Counted from the stretch's first letter, positions 26,898 through 37,130 are shown. The stretch is 64,000 nucleotides of DNA from Liquorilactobacillus sucicola DSM 21376 = JCM 15457 (GCF_000612445.1 NZ_BALC01000005.1:1-64000); one strand, 5' to 3'. Program-made: numbers and translations. Notes: generated by a model not told the origin, from the sequence alone.

Positions 26898-27839
26898 TCA
26901 TCCTTTCTGGGAAAATAATTTTAATGTAGAAAAAACAAGCTCGGCAAATTTCTCACGGTCAATATCAAATAACACGTAAGCGTTTTTTTTGCGCTTCGTC
27001 AGCTCATAGTAATCTATAATCGTTTCACCAGCAGTCAGTTCACCTTTGGTTTCTACCTCCACATTGCATTCTTTGCCGGAAAAGATTTCCGGCGCTATCA
27101 ACCAAGCAATCGTACAGGGATCATATATGGGCACCCCATTAAAATGTCTATTTCCATGGTTAAACTGTAAGCCGTAGAAATTCAACAAGGAACTGACTGC
27201 TTCAGAAACACTGGTTCGCAGTGACTTTATTTTTCTCAAATCTTGTTTAAGAAGCTCAGCTTTATATGCAACGTTTAACGGCAATAAAACTAAAGGAATT
27301 CCTGCATCAAACACAATTTTGGCTGCCTCAGGGTCAACCAACATGTTAAATTCTGTTGTAGGCTGCCAATTTCCAATCCCCATTCCTCCTCCAAGTACAA
27401 CCAGCTTTTTAATTGATTTCTTTAATTCTGGATGAATTGATAGAAACAATGCAATATTAGTACATGGTCCTGTAACAACAATTGTAACCGGTTCAGGTTC
27501 TCGCCGTAATACTGCTGCAATTAGTTCGATTGCAGGAATGGTTTGAACAGGAAAGTCCGGCTGAGGCAAATCAGCCCCATCAAGCCCAGAAACACCATGC
27601 ATTGTCACCCCCGTTTTTAGCTCTCGCATCAATGGTTTCCTATTTCCTGAAGCAACTGGAATATCTTTTTCTCCCAAAAGTGTAAGTATGCGCATTGCAT
27701 TATTCAACGTTCTGGACGGCAGTTGGTTCCCCGCGGATGTCGTTACCGCTTTCAAATCAATGGTTGGGGATAAAACTGCCATCATTAAAGCTATTGCATC
27801 ATCATGCCCTGGGTCACAATCTAAAATAATCTTTTCCAC
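26898..27839 (-). CDS. Ribonucleoside hydrolase (IunH/Rih family)
   Basis: The 313-residue enzyme has the N-terminal calcium site DCDPGHDDAIA (7-17), VTGPCTNIALFLS and the C-terminal Asp of YDPCTIAW. Family members cleave the N-glycosidic bond of nucleosides to free base and ribose in salvage. HGVSGLDGADLP resembles the pyrimidine-preferring RihA/RihB branch, but specificity cannot be fixed. Confidence 0.87.
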   Translation of the reverse strand: MEKIILDCDPGHDDAIALMMAVLSPTIDLKAVTTSAGNQLPSRTLNNAMRILTLLGEKDIPVASGNRKPLMRELKTGVTMHGVSGLDGADLPQPDFPVQTIPAIELIAAVLRREPEPVTIVVTGPCTNIALFLSIHPELKKSIKKLVVLGGGMGIGNWQPTTEFNMLVDPEAAKIVFDAGIPLVLLPLNVAYKAELLKQDLRKIKSLRTSVSEAVSSLLNFYGLQFNHGNRHFNGVPIYDPCTIAWLIAPEIFSGKECNVEVETKGELTAGETIIDYYELTKRKKNAYVLFDIDREKFAELVFSTLKLFSQKG

Positions 27840-27937
27840 AGAGTAACACCGACCTTTTGCTTATAATAATGGATTCTGTCCAATTAAACATAATAAGATA
27901 AATTTAAAAAATTTACCAGTACATTTAAGTTTCCAAA

Positions 27938-27972
27938 CAAAAAGTCCTAAACCCCTTCATCGGCTTAGGACT
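27938..27972 (-). terminator. Terminator after the inositol operon
   Basis: AGTCCTAA (27943-27950) pairs with TTAGGACT (27965-27972); the minus strand continues TTTTTGTTTGG. It lies 70 bases past the transporter stop. Confidence 0.75.
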
Positions 27973-28041
27973 AAAAGCCCAAGGATATAATAATGGTTCG
28001 TACAGAAAAATTCAAAATAGGCTTTTTAAGAGTTGCTTAAT

Positions 28042-29481
28042 TTACTTGATAGCGGAAGTTCCTTCATAATCCTTGTCGTACTTCGCTCGAAAATAACTTT
28101 CAACTTCTTCCAATTGAACACCTTTTGTCTCTGGAATTCGCGCATGAACAAAGAACAAACCTAGAACACAACATGCCGCGAAAATATAGAATGATGTTGC
28201 TAATCCGAGAACAGAAAGCATAACTGGGAAGAACAACCCTACTAAGAAGTTCGCAAACCAAAGTACGAAAATCGTTATTCCTGTCCCTAAACCACGATAA
28301 CGTGCAGGAAAAATTTCCGAGTTAATCAGCCATGTGACTGGTCCAAGTGTACCTTGGAAAAACACGATGTAGATAAGTACAATAATCATGACTGCAACTC
28401 CTGACCAAGAAGCACCATTAGCAAAGGTCCGGAGTAATCCTACACAAACGAGACAAACTGCACAAACCGTCAACCCGCTGTATTCCAAAAACTTACGCCC
28501 TAAGCGATCAACTGTATACATTCCAATAACTGCACCTATACATGAAAACAACCCATTAGCGACATTTGAGATAAGTGCCGCCTTGGAACCAAAACCACTT
28601 GCTTCAAGGATTTGTGTTCCATAATACATTACTGAATTTATCCCCGCGAACTGTTGAATTACACCCAAGGTTGCCCCTGTAATAACAATCTGCAATATCC
28701 ATGGTTTTTTAAAGTCGGCTAACGATGCTGCCTTTTCCTCTTGTTTCTTGTCCTTTTGAATAGCAGCTTTAATTTCCTTCATCTCTGAAGTAGCAGTTTC
28801 ATTAGAACGCACACGCACAAGTGAGTTAAATGCATCCTTATATCGACCGTGAGCCGCAAGCCAACGCGGCGTTTCAGGAACGAAGAACATACCAACCCAG
28901 AGCAAGATACCAGGAATTGTTGCAACCCCAAGCATTAGACGCCAGATAGCAGCATTGTCTCCAAAAGCACTTCCTAGCCATGCATTAACCCCAAACGACA
29001 GAAATTGTCCAAAAACAATCATTAACTGATTCATCGAAACCATCTGTCCACGCATATGGGCGGGAGCAACTTCAGCTAAAAACAGTGGAACATTAGCTGA
29101 TGCTGAACCTACAGCTAAACCTAGAATAAAGCGAAAAACTAAGAGGATACCTGCCCCAGGAGCCCAAGCACAACCTAGTGCCCCCAAAGAAAAAATAGCA
29201 CCTAACCATAGCAAAACACGTTTACGTCCCATTCGATCACTCAATGGCCCACCAAGTACAGCACCAAATGCCGCTCCCAACGTCAAACCACTTGAAACAA
29301 CTCCTTGATTGAATGGGGAGAGTGCTAGCTGACTCTTAGCAGACATAAATCCAAGTGATCCATTAACCACTGCGGTGTTATATCCAAACAGTAACGAACC
29401 CATACATGTAATTAATGCGATAAACCACATATATCCTCGCCGTTCACTGGGATGCCCAGCCATATCAACACCTTTATTCAT
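28042..29481 (-). CDS. iolT: Myo-inositol transporter, MFS sugar porter family
   Basis: The 479-residue protein has twelve membrane helices and the sugar-porter signatures GPLSDRMGRKRVLL, PETPRWL after helix 6 and PETKGVQLEEVE at the end. GYNTAVVNGSLGFM and the operon context (two inositol dehydrogenases and inosose dehydratase upstream) point to myo-inositol uptake, as in IolT. The ATG is preceded by GAGGAGATG. It is the last gene of the minus-strand inositol operon. Confidence 0.83.
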   Translation of the reverse strand: MNKGVDMAGHPSERRGYMWFIALITCMGSLLFGYNTAVVNGSLGFMSAKSQLALSPFNQGVVSSGLTLGAAFGAVLGGPLSDRMGRKRVLLWLGAIFSLGALGCAWAPGAGILLVFRFILGLAVGSASANVPLFLAEVAPAHMRGQMVSMNQLMIVFGQFLSFGVNAWLGSAFGDNAAIWRLMLGVATIPGILLWVGMFFVPETPRWLAAHGRYKDAFNSLVRVRSNETATSEMKEIKAAIQKDKKQEEKAASLADFKKPWILQIVITGATLGVIQQFAGINSVMYYGTQILEASGFGSKAALISNVANGLFSCIGAVIGMYTVDRLGRKFLEYSGLTVCAVCLVCVGLLRTFANGASWSGVAVMIIVLIYIVFFQGTLGPVTWLINSEIFPARYRGLGTGITIFVLWFANFLVGLFFPVMLSVLGLATSFYIFAACCVLGLFFVHARIPETKGVQLEEVESYFRAKYDKDYEGTSAIK

Positions 29482-29536
29482 TCCATCTCCTCCTCATTAT
29501 TCCTGAGAAATACCAGTTAACTTTTTATATTTGCAC

Positions 29537-30565
29537 TTATTCCTGATAAAACTTAGGACTTTCTGGAATGTCAAGATCCTGTGTTTTACCGCCTTCCTCA
29601 ATTGATTTCAAGGCAGCATCGGCCGTAACTGCAGCAATGTAGCCATCCCATGCTGACGGACCGACAGGTGATTTGTCTTCAGATACATGTGCAATGAAGT
29701 CTCGAAATTCAATATCATATGCACTTTCAAAGCGTGCCTTCCAATCTGTCAGTATTTCTGTACTGTACTTAGCATCTTTCCTTAAAGCAACTTGAGGAAC
29801 TGTTGGTAATTCGGCAACCCCTTCTTCACCAACTACATCACATTTTATATCGTATCCATACTGACACCGTACAAAAACCTCAACAGAAATATTGATCCCA
29901 CTCTTTGTTTCCATTACCACGATCTGCGGATCCCGAATGTTCTTATTTTGGACATGGCGAGTCTGTTTCGGTAAATAAACCTTGATGTTCTTATAGTCAT
30001 CGTTCAGTAACCAATGCATGACATCAATTTCATGGATCGCTGTTTCTATAATTGAGCGTGTTGAGTCGTACTCTTCTGGCTGTGTTTGATTATAATGACG
30101 ACAATCTGCCATCAAAGGTGCTCCAATTTGACCACTGTCAATGATATGCTTCAACTGAACATATTCAGGCGCATAGTGCCGCATAAATCCAACCTGCAGC
30201 ATTCTGCGGCCATGTTTCTGCTCTTCTTCCACAACATCCATACATTGTTTTGCATCCAAAGCCAATGGCTTTTCACAGAAACAGAATTTTCCTGCTTTTA
30301 ACGCCGCCATCACAATTTCGTAGTGAGCCTCATTACTTGCAGTACATACTACCACTTCAACTTCTGGGTCATTAATTAATTCATGATAATCAGCATAATC
30401 TTTGGCTTCTAAACCTTGCTCATCCAACACCTTTTGCGCCTTACCTGGTACAATATCACAGACTGCCGTCACATCAACATTAGCAATCGTTTTCGTCAAA
30501 CGATTCAAATGGTCTGATCCAATGAAACCAATCCCGATAATACCTACTTTTGTTGTTTTAGCCAT
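29537..30565 (-). CDS. iolG: Inositol 2-dehydrogenase, Gfo/Idh/MocA family
   Basis: The 342-residue protein has the NAD-binding GIIGIGFIGSDHL motif (8-20), the catalytic Lys in FCEKPLAL (about 97) and the second-domain His-x-x-Asp of IHEIDVMHWLL. This pattern fits myo-inositol 2-dehydrogenase, which oxidises inositol to scyllo-inosose. It follows iolE by 34 bases. Two other members of the family are in this cluster, perhaps for different stereoisomers. Confidence 0.83.
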   Translation of the reverse strand: MAKTTKVGIIGIGFIGSDHLNRLTKTIANVDVTAVCDIVPGKAQKVLDEQGLEAKDYADYHELINDPEVEVVVCTASNEAHYEIVMAALKAGKFCFCEKPLALDAKQCMDVVEEEQKHGRRMLQVGFMRHYAPEYVQLKHIIDSGQIGAPLMADCRHYNQTQPEEYDSTRSIIETAIHEIDVMHWLLNDDYKNIKVYLPKQTRHVQNKNIRDPQIVVMETKSGINISVEVFVRCQYGYDIKCDVVGEEGVAELPTVPQVALRKDAKYSTEILTDWKARFESAYDIEFRDFIAHVSEDKSPVGPSAWDGYIAAVTADAALKSIEEGGKTQDLDIPESPKFYQE

Positions 30566-30599
30566 AATAAAAATCCCCCATCTTAATAATATTTTTTAT

Positions 30600-31505
30600 T
30601 TATTTTGAAAATAAGTGTTTTTCAATGTAACTGTGTGCAATCTGAGCCATCTCTAGCGGATTGGCCTTAGAAGGATCCTGCTCAGCTTCTATCACGATCC
30701 ATCCTTTGTAACCATGTTTAACCAGTTCATCATAAATGGGTTTAAAATCTAGATCGCCATCTCCAGGTACCGTGAACATTCCATTTAAAAAGGACTCCTG
30801 AAAAGTAAGTTCTTTTTCTTTTGAATCTGCTTCTTGCTTCTTACGAACATCTTTGAAGTGAACATGAACTACCCGATCAATATGTTTTTTCAGGAGACTC
30901 ATATAATCTCCGTCTGAAACATAAATATGTCCTGTATCATAAAGTAATCCTACTTTCTCAGGATCTGTATTAGCCATCAAGCGATCTGTTTCCTCTTCTG
31001 TTTGAATACCTGTTCCCATGTGATGATGATATGCAACTTTAATCCCGTAATTGGCAGCGATATCGCCATAATGATTCAGGCCTTCGCAGACTTTATCCCA
31101 CTCAGCATCTGTAAAATGCGGCTTGTCTGTGAAAATATCGGCATTATCTGATCGTTGAATAGTGTATGTCTGCTCTGAAACAACTGCTACTGGTGCTCCA
31201 ACAGCCTTTAAGAATTGACAGTGTTTCTCAAATGCCTCACTTGCTTTTTCAATCCCATCGCGAATAATGTAGCTGCTAAACCATTGACCTGCAATTTGCA
31301 GATTACGCAGCCTCAATTCATAGTTGAGTTTATCCGGTCCTGGGAAAAATCCTCCGACTTCTGTTCCTTGGAAACCAGCAACAACTATATCACTTAGTAG
31401 TTGCTGTAGATTGTTTTCTTTCCCGATTGATGGAATATCATCATTCCTCCAGCCGATCGGTGCAATACCCCATTTAATATTCTTGTTCTTTGAGCCTAAA
31501 TTCAT
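30600..31505 (-). CDS. iolE: Myo-inosose-2 dehydratase
   Basis: The 301-residue TIM-barrel protein has [12 protein letters not shown] near the start, [27 protein letters not shown] and VHFKDVR, all typical of IolE. The enzyme removes water from 2-keto-myo-inositol in step two of inositol breakdown. It lies between two dehydrogenase genes. The later pathway genes (iolD, iolB, iolC, iolJ) are not in this window, so the route is either incomplete here or finished elsewhere. Confidence 0.88.
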   Translation of the reverse strand: MNLGSKNKNIKWGIAPIGWRNDDIPSIGKENNLQQLLSDIVVAGFQGTEVGGFFPGPDKLNYELRLRNLQIAGQWFSSYIIRDGIEKASEAFEKHCQFLKAVGAPVAVVSEQTYTIQRSDNADIFTDKPHFTDAEWDKVCEGLNHYGDIAANYGIKVAYHHHMGTGIQTEEETDRLMANTDPEKVGLLYDTGHIYVSDGDYMSLLKKHIDRVVHVHFKDVRKKQEADSKEKELTFQESFLNGMFTVPGDGDLDFKPIYDELVKHGYKGWIVIEAEQDPSKANPLEMAQIAHSYIEKHLFSK

Positions 31506-31523
31506 TACAAACTCCTCCTTCTT

Positions 31524-32540
31524 TTATTCGACCTCTGCTACTTTCTCAGCCTGTCCACTCAATAAAGAACGTTTTGCCGCCTCTGCCAAACGGATAGCAC
31601 GAATACCGTCTTCAAAATTGCACGCGACTGGATGTTTCCCTCTAATCGCTCCAAAAAATGACTTTAATTCACGTGCGTATGCATCTTTATATCTTTGCAA
31701 AAAGAAATACATGGGTGTATCTGACAATGATCCATCTTTTCCGACAAAGATAGTTTCCGAGTTCAATACATTTTCAGCACGAGCTACACCTTTTGAGCCG
31801 AATAACTCTATTCTTTGGTCATATCCGTAAACAGCTTTTCTTGAATTATCAATAACCCCAAGCATTCCATTCGTGAACTTCAATGATATTACAGCTGTGT
31901 CAATATCCTTAAATTTACGAATGTTGTCATCGATTAGAACATTACCGAAAACATGAACCTCATCAATCTCCTGTCCAGTAATGAACCGTGCCATATCGAA
32001 GTCATGAATTGTCATATCCATAAAGATACCCCCAGAATGCTCAACATAATCCAATGATGGAGGTTCAGGATCTCTTGAAGTTATTTTCAATATTTGCTGC
32101 TCGCCTATTCTGCCCTCATCGCGGTGTTCAACAATTTTATCGAAATGTTTATCAAAGCGGCGATTGAAGCCAACTTCAAATTTCACACCTGTTTCATTAA
32201 CAACCTTATATGCTTCAAGAATATCTTTATTTTCGAAACCAACTGGTTTCTCGCAGAAAATATCCTTGCCTGCCCTAGCGGCATCAATTGTGATCTGTGG
32301 ATGTAGGTCTGTTGGGGTGCATATCAAAACTGCGTCTATCATCGGATCATCCAAAACATGATGATAATCCTTAACGAGGTTAGGAACTCTTGTATATTTT
32401 TCTTTCCAACTATTGTCTACAAGAATGTCGCAAATCGTTTTTACATGCACATCACTGAATGTAAGCAAATTTTGATAGTGAACATTACCGATCCTCCCCA
32501 TTCCAATAATACCCACATTAACGTCCTTGTGATTATTCAA
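31524..32540 (-). CDS. iolG: Inositol dehydrogenase, Gfo/Idh/MocA family
   Basis: The 338-residue protein has GIIGMGRIGNVHY (10-22), the catalytic Lys in FCEKPVGF and HDFDMARFI in the C-terminal domain. It is closer to the plus-strand enzyme at 34514-35539 (same NSRKAVYGYDQRIE block) than to its own operon neighbour. The start is TTG 32540 with AGGGAG before it. It is the first gene of the minus-strand inositol operon. Confidence 0.8.
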   Translation of the reverse strand: MNNHKDVNVGIIGMGRIGNVHYQNLLTFSDVHVKTICDILVDNSWKEKYTRVPNLVKDYHHVLDDPMIDAVLICTPTDLHPQITIDAARAGKDIFCEKPVGFENKDILEAYKVVNETGVKFEVGFNRRFDKHFDKIVEHRDEGRIGEQQILKITSRDPEPPSLDYVEHSGGIFMDMTIHDFDMARFITGQEIDEVHVFGNVLIDDNIRKFKDIDTAVISLKFTNGMLGVIDNSRKAVYGYDQRIELFGSKGVARAENVLNSETIFVGKDGSLSDTPMYFFLQRYKDAYARELKSFFGAIRGKHPVACNFEDGIRAIRLAEAAKRSLLSGQAEKVAEVE

Positions 32541-33017
32541 ACTTAAGTCTCCCTTCTTTTACTTAATAAATTTGGATTATCTAGCATTTAAAGATCTCCG
32601 TCTGTAGTGAACAATCGATTGTGAAATTAATATCAAAAAGAACTAAAAAAATAACAACTTTTTAATCACACCCACATACTATCAGCAAAATAGTTCGTTG
32701 TAAAGCCATTTATCAAAAATATAAGTTTTAATGTAATCGATTTCTATATTTGATTTGACATTCACAAGTTCTCGTGAAATAATCGGTGGGTAGTTAGCTG
32801 ATATTTCGTTCAACGGATAAAATCTCCTAAATACTGGCAATATGGTTTTTGTCACAATTAATTTTGTTACCTAATTCACTTTAAGTTCTAAGGAAAATAA
32901 TGTTTAGAAGAAAATTATTTAACGACGGATAGCTATCTTAGGAATTATATTCTTGCTACGATTATCGGCAACTAAGAATTGAGAAAAACTATTTTTTATC
33001 CGGTTTGACCACAACGT
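32541..33017. promoter_or_regulatory. Divergent regulatory region of the inositol cluster
   Basis: The 477 bases hold promoters for both operons. ACAATCGATTGT at 32611-32622 is a perfect palindrome close to the minus-strand gene, and AATCGATT recurs near 32735, so a regulator may bind both. The plus-strand promoter is described separately. A very AT-rich stretch lies at 32880-32960. No gene is seen. Confidence 0.5.
32755..32783 (+). promoter_or_regulatory. Sigma-A promoter with an operator in its spacer
   Basis: TTGACA (32755-32760) and AATAAT (32778-32783) are 17 bases apart. The spacer starts the imperfect palindrome TTCACAAGTTCTCGTGAA (32761-32778), with 8-base arms and one mismatch, so a bound repressor would block RNA polymerase. 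The transcript would carry a leader of about 250 bases before the transporter gene. Confidence 0.6.
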
Positions 33018-34477
33018 ATGCGAAAGAAGTTGATTCTGATGATTTTTTCAAAAAATAAACCTCCAGCCAAGTCTACTAATACCACGGCCCAAAAAAATCT
33101 GAAAAAAATTGCTATTCTTTCCACTTTCGGAGGCCTTCTTTTCGGTATCGATACGGGTGTCATTAATGGTGCATTAACATTCATGGCTTCGCCGCAGGAA
33201 TTAAATTTAACTTCGACAGCTGAAGGGCTAGTTACCAGTAGCATTACACTAGGTGCTGCAGTAGGTGCTCTTGCCGCAGGTAAATTATCTGATCATTATG
33301 GTCGTCGCAAAGTTATGCTGGTTCTATCAATCATATTTTTGATATTCACCGCAGCTTGCTCGCTCGCACCTACTGCTCTCCTAATGATCACCTTTCGTTT
33401 CTGCTTAGGACTAGCAGTAGGAGGAGCATCTGTGATAGTTCCAACCTTTCTCTCGGAACTATCAACGCCGTCTATTCGTGGAAAACTTGTAACACAGAAT
33501 GAATTGATGATCACTGGGGGGCAATTACTAGCATTTAGCGTTAATGCACTGCTCGGTGTTTTATTCAATGAACAGAGCAATATCTGGCGTTGGATGATCG
33601 CCTTCGGAATGATCCCATCACTTTGTTTGTTTGTAGGAATGCTAATTATTCCCGAATCACCAAGATGGATGGTGATGAAGGACAGGTCGCAGAAGCTCGT
33701 AAGACATTGTCCTCTATCCGTTCAACGCCAAAAGAAGCATCAAAGGAAATAGAACAAATTCAGCATAACTTAAAAAGAGAAGATGAAACTAAACAGGCGA
33801 AATTAAAGGACCTAACGATTCCTTGGATCCGCAGACTTATTTTAATTGGCGTGGGTATTGGAATTGTTCAGCAGATTATTGGGATAAATATCATGATGTA
33901 CTATGGAACAACAATATTGATGAAATCTGGGTTCGGACACCAGTCAGCGCTTATTGCTAATATCTTCAATGGACTCGTTTCCGCGGTAGCCACATATGTT
34001 GGAATGCATTTGATGAATAGAGTAAACCGTAGAAAAATGCTGCTCACAGGTATAACAGGAACTGGTCTCTCATTGATGACAATAGCGCTTGTTTCTACCT
34101 TTCTATCTCAATCACCGTTGTTACCGTATCTCGTCATACTGACAACTATGATTTTCCTTGGTTTCTTTCAAGGATGTGTCTCACCAACTACGTGGCTGCT
34201 GATGTCAGAAATATTTCCGCAAAACTTGCGCGGTCTTGGAATGGGCATTTCAACGTTCTTTCTTTGGTTAAGTAATTTTCTAGTTGGCTTTGCTTTCCCT
34301 ATCCTCTTAGCAAGGATAGGATTATCAGCAACCTTTATTGTTTTTGTAGGCTGTAACTTACTTTCCTTCTGGTTTGCTTGGAAATTTGCTCCTGAAACTC
34401 GTGGAAAGAGTTTAGAGCAGATCCAACTAGAGTTTCAATACGGGCAAAAAACGGGCATTGGGCCCGAGCAACATTAA
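33018..34477 (+). pseudogene. Second inositol/sugar porter (MFS), frameshifted in the central loop
   Basis: The first half (33018-33752) codes six helices with GKLSDHYGRRKVML; the second half (33590-34477) codes six more and ends PETRGKSLEQIQLEF. Both are parts of one sugar porter similar to the 28042-29481 protein. The frame changes in the loop after helix 6: adding one G at the GG of 33680-33681 gives PESPRWMVMKGQVAEARK, the expected family sequence. ATG 33039 is the likelier start, with GAAAGAAG before it. Unless repaired by sequencing it is a broken gene; the intact iolT could make up for it. Confidence 0.82.
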
Positions 34478-34513
34478 AAAAATAAACAACTTAATATTAT
34501 AGGAGGTTTTTTT

Positions 34514-35539
34514 ATGAAAAAAATAAATGTTGGAATCATTGGACTAGGTCGAGCAGGTCAGATGCATTTGCATAACTTGATGACACTGCCAGAGGTTAAT
34601 ATTATCCAGTTGGCTGATGTTTTTATTGATAAATTTTCAGATAAATTGCATGACCTAGGCTTTGATAATCTGACCACAGACTATCACGATTTATTAAATA
34701 ATCCTGAAATCGATACTGTTTTTGTCTTTACCTCGACGGATACACACGAACAGATCGTAACCGATGCCGCTAAAGCTGGAAAAAATATTTTCTGTGAGAA
34801 ACCCTTGAGCATGAACACCATTGAGCGTGCTAGTCTGAATGTCTTAAAAGAAGTCAAAAAAAATGGTGTGAAGCTCCAAATGGGATTCAATCGCCGCATG
34901 GATCCACAGTTCCGTGACATCTACACCCAAGTTCGCAACGGCAATATCGGTACACCACAAATCGTCAAAATAACTTCACGTGATCCTGATTTGCTGCCGC
35001 ATGATCTTATCCAAAGAATTGGCGGACTTCTCTTCGATTTTACAATGCATGATTTTGATATGGCGCGATATATGATGAATAGCAATATCAGTGAAGTTTA
35101 TGCTAAAGGCGGAACATTAATCGATCCGACCTTAAAAGATATTGATGATATTGACACCCTCGCACTTGTTCTTCAATTCGAAAATGGAGCTTATGGTCTG
35201 ATTGACAATAGCCGCAAAGCTGTCTATGGCTATGACCAGCGCGTAGAAGTCTTCGGCTCAAAAGGAATGCTCAAAGCTGAAAATGTTAGCCAAAGCACTG
35301 TCGAACTTTATAACAGTGCTAATAAAATTGAGAAAAAACCACTCCCCATTTTTGTTCAAAGATATCATGAAGCCTACATTGCTGAAATGAAAGCTTTTAT
35401 CAATTCACTTATAGAAAATAATCCCGTTGTTGCTACTGGAGAAGATGTTATTATGGCCCAAAGAGCTGCAATTGCGGCGCAAGAATCCATGAAAACTGGA
35501 AAACCGGTGAAGGTCAATACTCACTTTTCTTTAGATTGA
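34514..35539 (+). CDS. Inositol dehydrogenase (Gfo/Idh/MocA), possibly scyllo-inositol type
   Basis: The 341-residue protein has GIIGLGRAGQMHL (8-20), the catalytic Lys in IFCEKPLSM and MHDFDMARYM. An AGGAGG site gives a firm ATG. It shares a long stretch with the dehydrogenase at 31524-32540, including SRKAVYGYDQR. With three such enzymes in one cluster, this may act on scyllo- or D-chiro-inositol (IolX/IolW-like), but specificity cannot be read from the sequence. It follows the broken porter gene by 36 bases. Confidence 0.8.
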   Translation: MKKINVGIIGLGRAGQMHLHNLMTLPEVNIIQLADVFIDKFSDKLHDLGFDNLTTDYHDLLNNPEIDTVFVFTSTDTHEQIVTDAAKAGKNIFCEKPLSMNTIERASLNVLKEVKKNGVKLQMGFNRRMDPQFRDIYTQVRNGNIGTPQIVKITSRDPDLLPHDLIQRIGGLLFDFTMHDFDMARYMMNSNISEVYAKGGTLIDPTLKDIDDIDTLALVLQFENGAYGLIDNSRKAVYGYDQRVEVFGSKGMLKAENVSQSTVELYNSANKIEKKPLPIFVQRYHEAYIAEMKAFINSLIENNPVVATGEDVIMAQRAAIAAQESMKTGKPVKVNTHFSLD

Positions 35540-35564
35540 TTCAAAAAATTGGGAGATTTTAAAT

Positions 35565-36026
35565 ATGAAAAGTACAATTGAGATTTTAGATCAAGAATTA
35601 ATGGCAACTTTGAAACATTTCACTTTAAGTGATGTTCCTAAGCTAGTTGATGCAATCGAAAAGACCAGTAAAGAGGATTACCAAAGAATAGTCGTTGAAA
35701 TTTATAAGGGTTCAAGGTTGGTTTTTCTCAGTGCTGGAAGCAAAACAACTTTTGAAAATAATCTTTGGGCAAAGAAGAAACATAACGTTGTTGCTCAATA
35801 TGAGCATAGTTCCCTATATGAAAAAGCTGTGTACAAAGCTGATAACAAAGTTTTCTTCGAAAGCAGCGGCTGTTCCGCAGCTGATTATGCAATTGTAGGC
35901 GGTGGTTTCCCAATAAATGTAACTACTGTAGGATTTAGTGGTGTACTAGTTATTTCTGGTTTAACCGATGAAGAAGATCATGAACTAGCTTATACTGCAT
36001 TAACTGAGCTTAAAAAAACACAGTGA
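35565..36026 (+). CDS. UPF0303 / GlcG-HbpS-like (heme-degrading-domain) protein
   Basis: The 153-residue protein matches the UPF0303 pattern: EHSSLYEKAVYKA, a GGGFPINV loop, and VGFSGVLVISGLTDEEDHELAYTAL near the end. The fold is the PF03928 alpha/beta domain. It is the third gene of the plus-strand inositol unit, 25 bases after the dehydrogenase, and is followed by a strong terminator. Members often sit beside carbohydrate or hydroxy-acid catabolic genes; no reaction is established to my knowledge. Confidence 0.8.
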   Translation: MKSTIEILDQELMATLKHFTLSDVPKLVDAIEKTSKEDYQRIVVEIYKGSRLVFLSAGSKTTFENNLWAKKKHNVVAQYEHSSLYEKAVYKADNKVFFESSGCSAADYAIVGGGFPINVTTVGFSGVLVISGLTDEEDHELAYTALTELKKTQ

Positions 36027-36085
36027 GTCTACATCCTCTTTTTAGTTTATCCAGAAAATCGGTTATTGCTTTTAATCACTTAACT

Positions 36086-36130
36086 AAAAGAAACAAAACC
36101 CCGCGAAATAGTGGGGTTTTGTTTCTTTTT
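36086..36130 (+). terminator. Strong bidirectional terminator
   Basis: AAAAGAAACAAAACCCC and its full complement GGGGTTTTGTTTCTTTT pair over 17 bases around a 10-base loop, followed by T. It ends the plus-strand inositol operon. Confidence 0.9.
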
Positions 36131-36255
36131 GATTAATGCTCTTAAATTAAGCTGTGACCATGTTAACTCTTACTGCTATGGGCTCTCTTAAATGATGCTT
36201 CAACTTAAAAGAAATCTGTTATACTTGCAGCAATAAATGAACAATGTTATCCAAG

Positions 36256-37104
36256 CTAAAACCTGCGAATGTAGTTTCCACTGACAAAATCGGTAGTTTG
36301 AACACTTATGAAAGCGGCTGGATCACCGTCAAGAATAATCTTCTTCAAAAATGATATTTCGTTTTTCTGAATCAGCATTAGTATCATATCAGTTTCTTGA
36401 TCAGCATAGATCCCTCTGCCGGAGAATAACGTTGCGCCATGACTGTAATTCCGCAATTTTTGTGTCAGAATCGCTGGTTGTTTAGTGAAAACAACCAAAG
36501 TCACATTCTTTTGCTGGATATAGATTTTATCCATCACATAGCTAGTTACAATCATACTGATCAAGCTATAGACTGTTCCTGGAATGCCGAAAAAGATGGC
36601 TGTTATTCCCAAAATGATACCATTCATAAGCGTGTTTACGAAACCAATATCTTTGTGATACTTTTGCTGAATGAAACTGACAATAACATCAGTTCCTCCC
36701 GTGGAAAAACTGTTACGAAAACATAGGCCAATACCAACACCTATGATGACACTCCCCACAATTGTATTAGTTAAACGCTCGTGCAGAATAGAAACTTCAG
36801 GAATAAGGCCTAGGAAAATGACATTTGAGACAACGGCTGTTAAAGAAAATAGTGTGTAATTCCAGCCAAACAAAACCAAGGACAAAATAACCAATGGTAC
36901 ATTGAGGATGATTACTAGGTTGCTAATACTCACATTGACTTGGATAAACTTCAACAAACTATTTAACAGCTGTGCAATACCTGGAACACCGATAGAATAC
37001 GCGTGGGCTGAACTTAAAAATAAATTAATCCCTATCGCTGATAGCAATCCATAAATTATGGCAACTAATAACTTACGGATATTAGAGAAAATATGTTTAT
37101 CCAC
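36256..37104 (-). CDS. YitT-family membrane protein
   Basis: The 282-residue protein has five N-terminal membrane helices, with the GIxxxxSTGGTD motif (FSTGGTDVIVSF), and a C-terminal DUF2179 domain (about 200-282, FSGRGIYADQETDMILMLI). This is the full YitT layout. Function is unknown; transport or membrane sensing has been proposed for the family. It is 72 bases after the M24 gene start region's terminator and probably has its own promoter. Confidence 0.85.
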   Translation of the reverse strand: MDKHIFSNIRKLLVAIIYGLLSAIGINLFLSSAHAYSIGVPGIAQLLNSLLKFIQVNVSISNLVIILNVPLVILSLVLFGWNYTLFSLTAVVSNVIFLGLIPEVSILHERLTNTIVGSVIIGVGIGLCFRNSFSTGGTDVIVSFIQQKYHKDIGFVNTLMNGIILGITAIFFGIPGTVYSLISMIVTSYVMDKIYIQQKNVTLVVFTKQPAILTQKLRNYSHGATLFSGRGIYADQETDMILMLIQKNEISFLKKIILDGDPAAFISVQTTDFVSGNYIRRF

Positions 37105-37130
37105 TTTTCAGTTTTCCTTCCGTAACGATG

